A stretch of DNA of 64,000 nucleotides, from contig CP027224.1 of assembly GCA_002973635.1 (NCBI GenBank), forward strand, positions 1 to 64,000, given 5' to 3'. Made by a program: the position numbers and the translations under genes. Under the pieces are notes generated by a model. That model searched no databases, was not told the origin of the DNA, and was given only the letters and a program-made list of their open reading frames with translations. Numbering within the stretch: position 1 is the stretch's first letter; every line of letters starts with the position of its first letter. Positions 63,106 to 64,000 of this stretch are shown piece by piece. The stretch comes from Lysinibacillus sp. B2A1 (lineage in GTDB: Bacteria; Bacillota; Bacilli; Bacillales_A; Planococcaceae).

Positions 63106-63984
63106 TTAATTTACTTTTGTTAAAATGTCTGAATATAATACCTGAATAAACTTCTTAATATTTACCTTTGCTTTACGATTTTCATGATCTTCTATCTGCG
63201 ACATTAGCTGACGAATTTCTTTAAAATCAAAGTATCGAGGCGCATAATATTCAAATTCAGAGTTGGTATAATCGACGACACCTAAATTGGCAAGGTTAAT
63301 CATTGCTGCTAATATTGTACGACGTACACGCTGTTCAATGGCTTTACTTTCTTTCAAAATTTCATCAGGTGTAGTCTTTGTAACAGCTGCAATTTCCTCA
63401 TAAAGCTCTTTTAATGGAGGTAGGGGTGCTATCTTGTGTTGATGAGCAAGCAAGGTTTCAATGATAGCTATGATATCCTCACTTCCGATTTCACCAACAA
63501 TGCCCATATCGTTTAAGATTGATTGAATATGATCACGAGATGTGGCTTTTTGATTTATTTGCTCACTTAAATCAATGTTTGTCAGCGATTGACGAATTAC
63601 TAATAGTGAATTTTTTAGGCGAAATTGTTCTGTTGTTTTACGTAAAACATTTTCAACTTCAATACGGTTTATTGGTTTATGAATAAAGAACTCAATCCCT
63701 TGCTCATATGCCTCACCCACCATTTCCTTATTGACTACCTGAGAAATCATAATAAATTGTCCCTCAAAACGATTTTGAGTAAGTTGTTCGACTGTTGCAA
63801 TTCCATCGAGCTTTGGCATCAATAAATCGATAAGCACAAACTCTGGCTGAGTCATTAAAATTTGTGGGATAGCATCTTCACCATTGCGAGCTTCACCAAT
63901 AACGGTACCTAATCCGCTATCTTCAATAATTTTTTTTAACATGACCCGACTTGCACGATCATCATCTACAATAAAATACCTCAT
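63106..63984 (-). CDS. glnL: GlnL/YcbB-type response regulator
   Basis: 292 aa, ATG after GGGAGAG. N-terminal receiver domain: VDDD (6-9), phospho-acceptor Asp53 in LIDLLMP, and HKP. C-terminal YcbB-type DNA-binding domain (about 150-285). In B. subtilis GlnK-GlnL activates glutamine utilisation genes. Here the next gene downstream is a glutamate-type symporter, so it may control amino-acid uptake. The cognate kinase would be encoded beyond base 64000. Confidence 0.85.
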   Translation of the reverse strand: MRYFIVDDDRASRVMLKKIIEDSGLGTVIGEARNGEDAIPQILMTQPEFVLIDLLMPKLDGIATVEQLTQNRFEGQFIMISQVVNKEMVGEAYEQGIEFFIHKPINRIEVENVLRKTTEQFRLKNSLLVIRQSLTNIDLSEQINQKATSRDHIQSILNDMGIVGEIGSEDIIAIIETLLAHQHKIAPLPPLKELYEEIAAVTKTTPDEILKESKAIEQRVRRTILAAMINLANLGVVDYTNSEFEYYAPRYFDFKEIRQLMSQIEDHENRKAKVNIKKFIQVLYSDILTKVN

Positions 63985-64000
63985 TTAAGTCTCTCCCGTT

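Overview
The window starts exactly at a dnaA start codon and looks like the replication-origin end of a low-GC Gram-positive chromosome. The gene content and protein sequences (dnaA-dnaN-yaaA-recF-gyrB-gyrA, guaB-dacA, pdxS-pdxT, T-box serS, dgk-dck) suggest a Bacillales member of the Planococcaceae/Lysinibacillus type. The genus is an inference. The dnaA-dnaN gap holds a recognisable oriC: a cluster of DnaA boxes, DnaA-trio-like triplets and an AT-rich unwinding region.

Layout. 1-8.7 kb is the replication/gyrase block; remB, which lies between recF and gyrB in B. subtilis, is missing. 8.8-9.9 kb is an HD-GYP-like protein with a damaged HD motif. About 10.1-11.55 kb is an IS110-family element with a candidate bridge RNA upstream of its transposase. 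12.2-14.0 and 17.2-18.7 kb are two rRNA operons. In both, only the first 437 nt of 16S and the last 482 nt of 23S are present, with identical breakpoints. The first keeps tRNA-Ile and tRNA-Ala; in the second, 16S is fused directly to 23S. This is most simply an assembly collapse but needs checking. A truncated group IIC-type intron sits directly after the terminator of the first operon. Between the operons lie two decayed genes and a patatin-like phospholipase. 19-28.5 kb is housekeeping: guaB, dacA, asparagine synthetase, divergent pdxR/pdxST, and serS behind a T-box leader.

28.9-50.8 kb is a large catabolic island. A LysR regulator and a complete branched-chain-amino-acid-type ABC transporter (SBP, two permeases, two ATPases) precede a phenylacetate-CoA pathway: paaI, paaK, a flavin reductase, a ferredoxin, paaA-B-C-D, an EthD-family protein, two crotonases, an aldehyde dehydrogenase, paaH, paaJ, a third crotonase, paaX, another hotdog thioesterase, a nitronate-monooxygenase-like protein and paaY. 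PaaK activates phenylacetate, PaaABC(D) epoxidises the ring, and the crotonases, aldehyde dehydrogenase, PaaH and PaaJ open and beta-oxidise the product. There is no PaaE and no fused or free MaoC-type PaaZ hydratase. The adjacent reductase/ferredoxin pair and the stand-alone aldehyde dehydrogenase plus extra crotonases are candidate replacements.

51-56 kb is metal homeostasis: tadA, then czrA-czcD (zinc/cobalt) and csoR-copZ-copA (copper), each with visible operators. 56.3-64 kb holds two deoxynucleoside kinases, a LOG-type phosphoribohydrolase with a non-canonical start, a short soluble PAS chemoreceptor, a DHA2 drug exporter, an RraA-like protein, a glutamate/H+(Na+) symporter and a GlnL/YcbB-type response regulator whose likely binding site precedes the symporter. 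The partner kinase would lie beyond the right edge.
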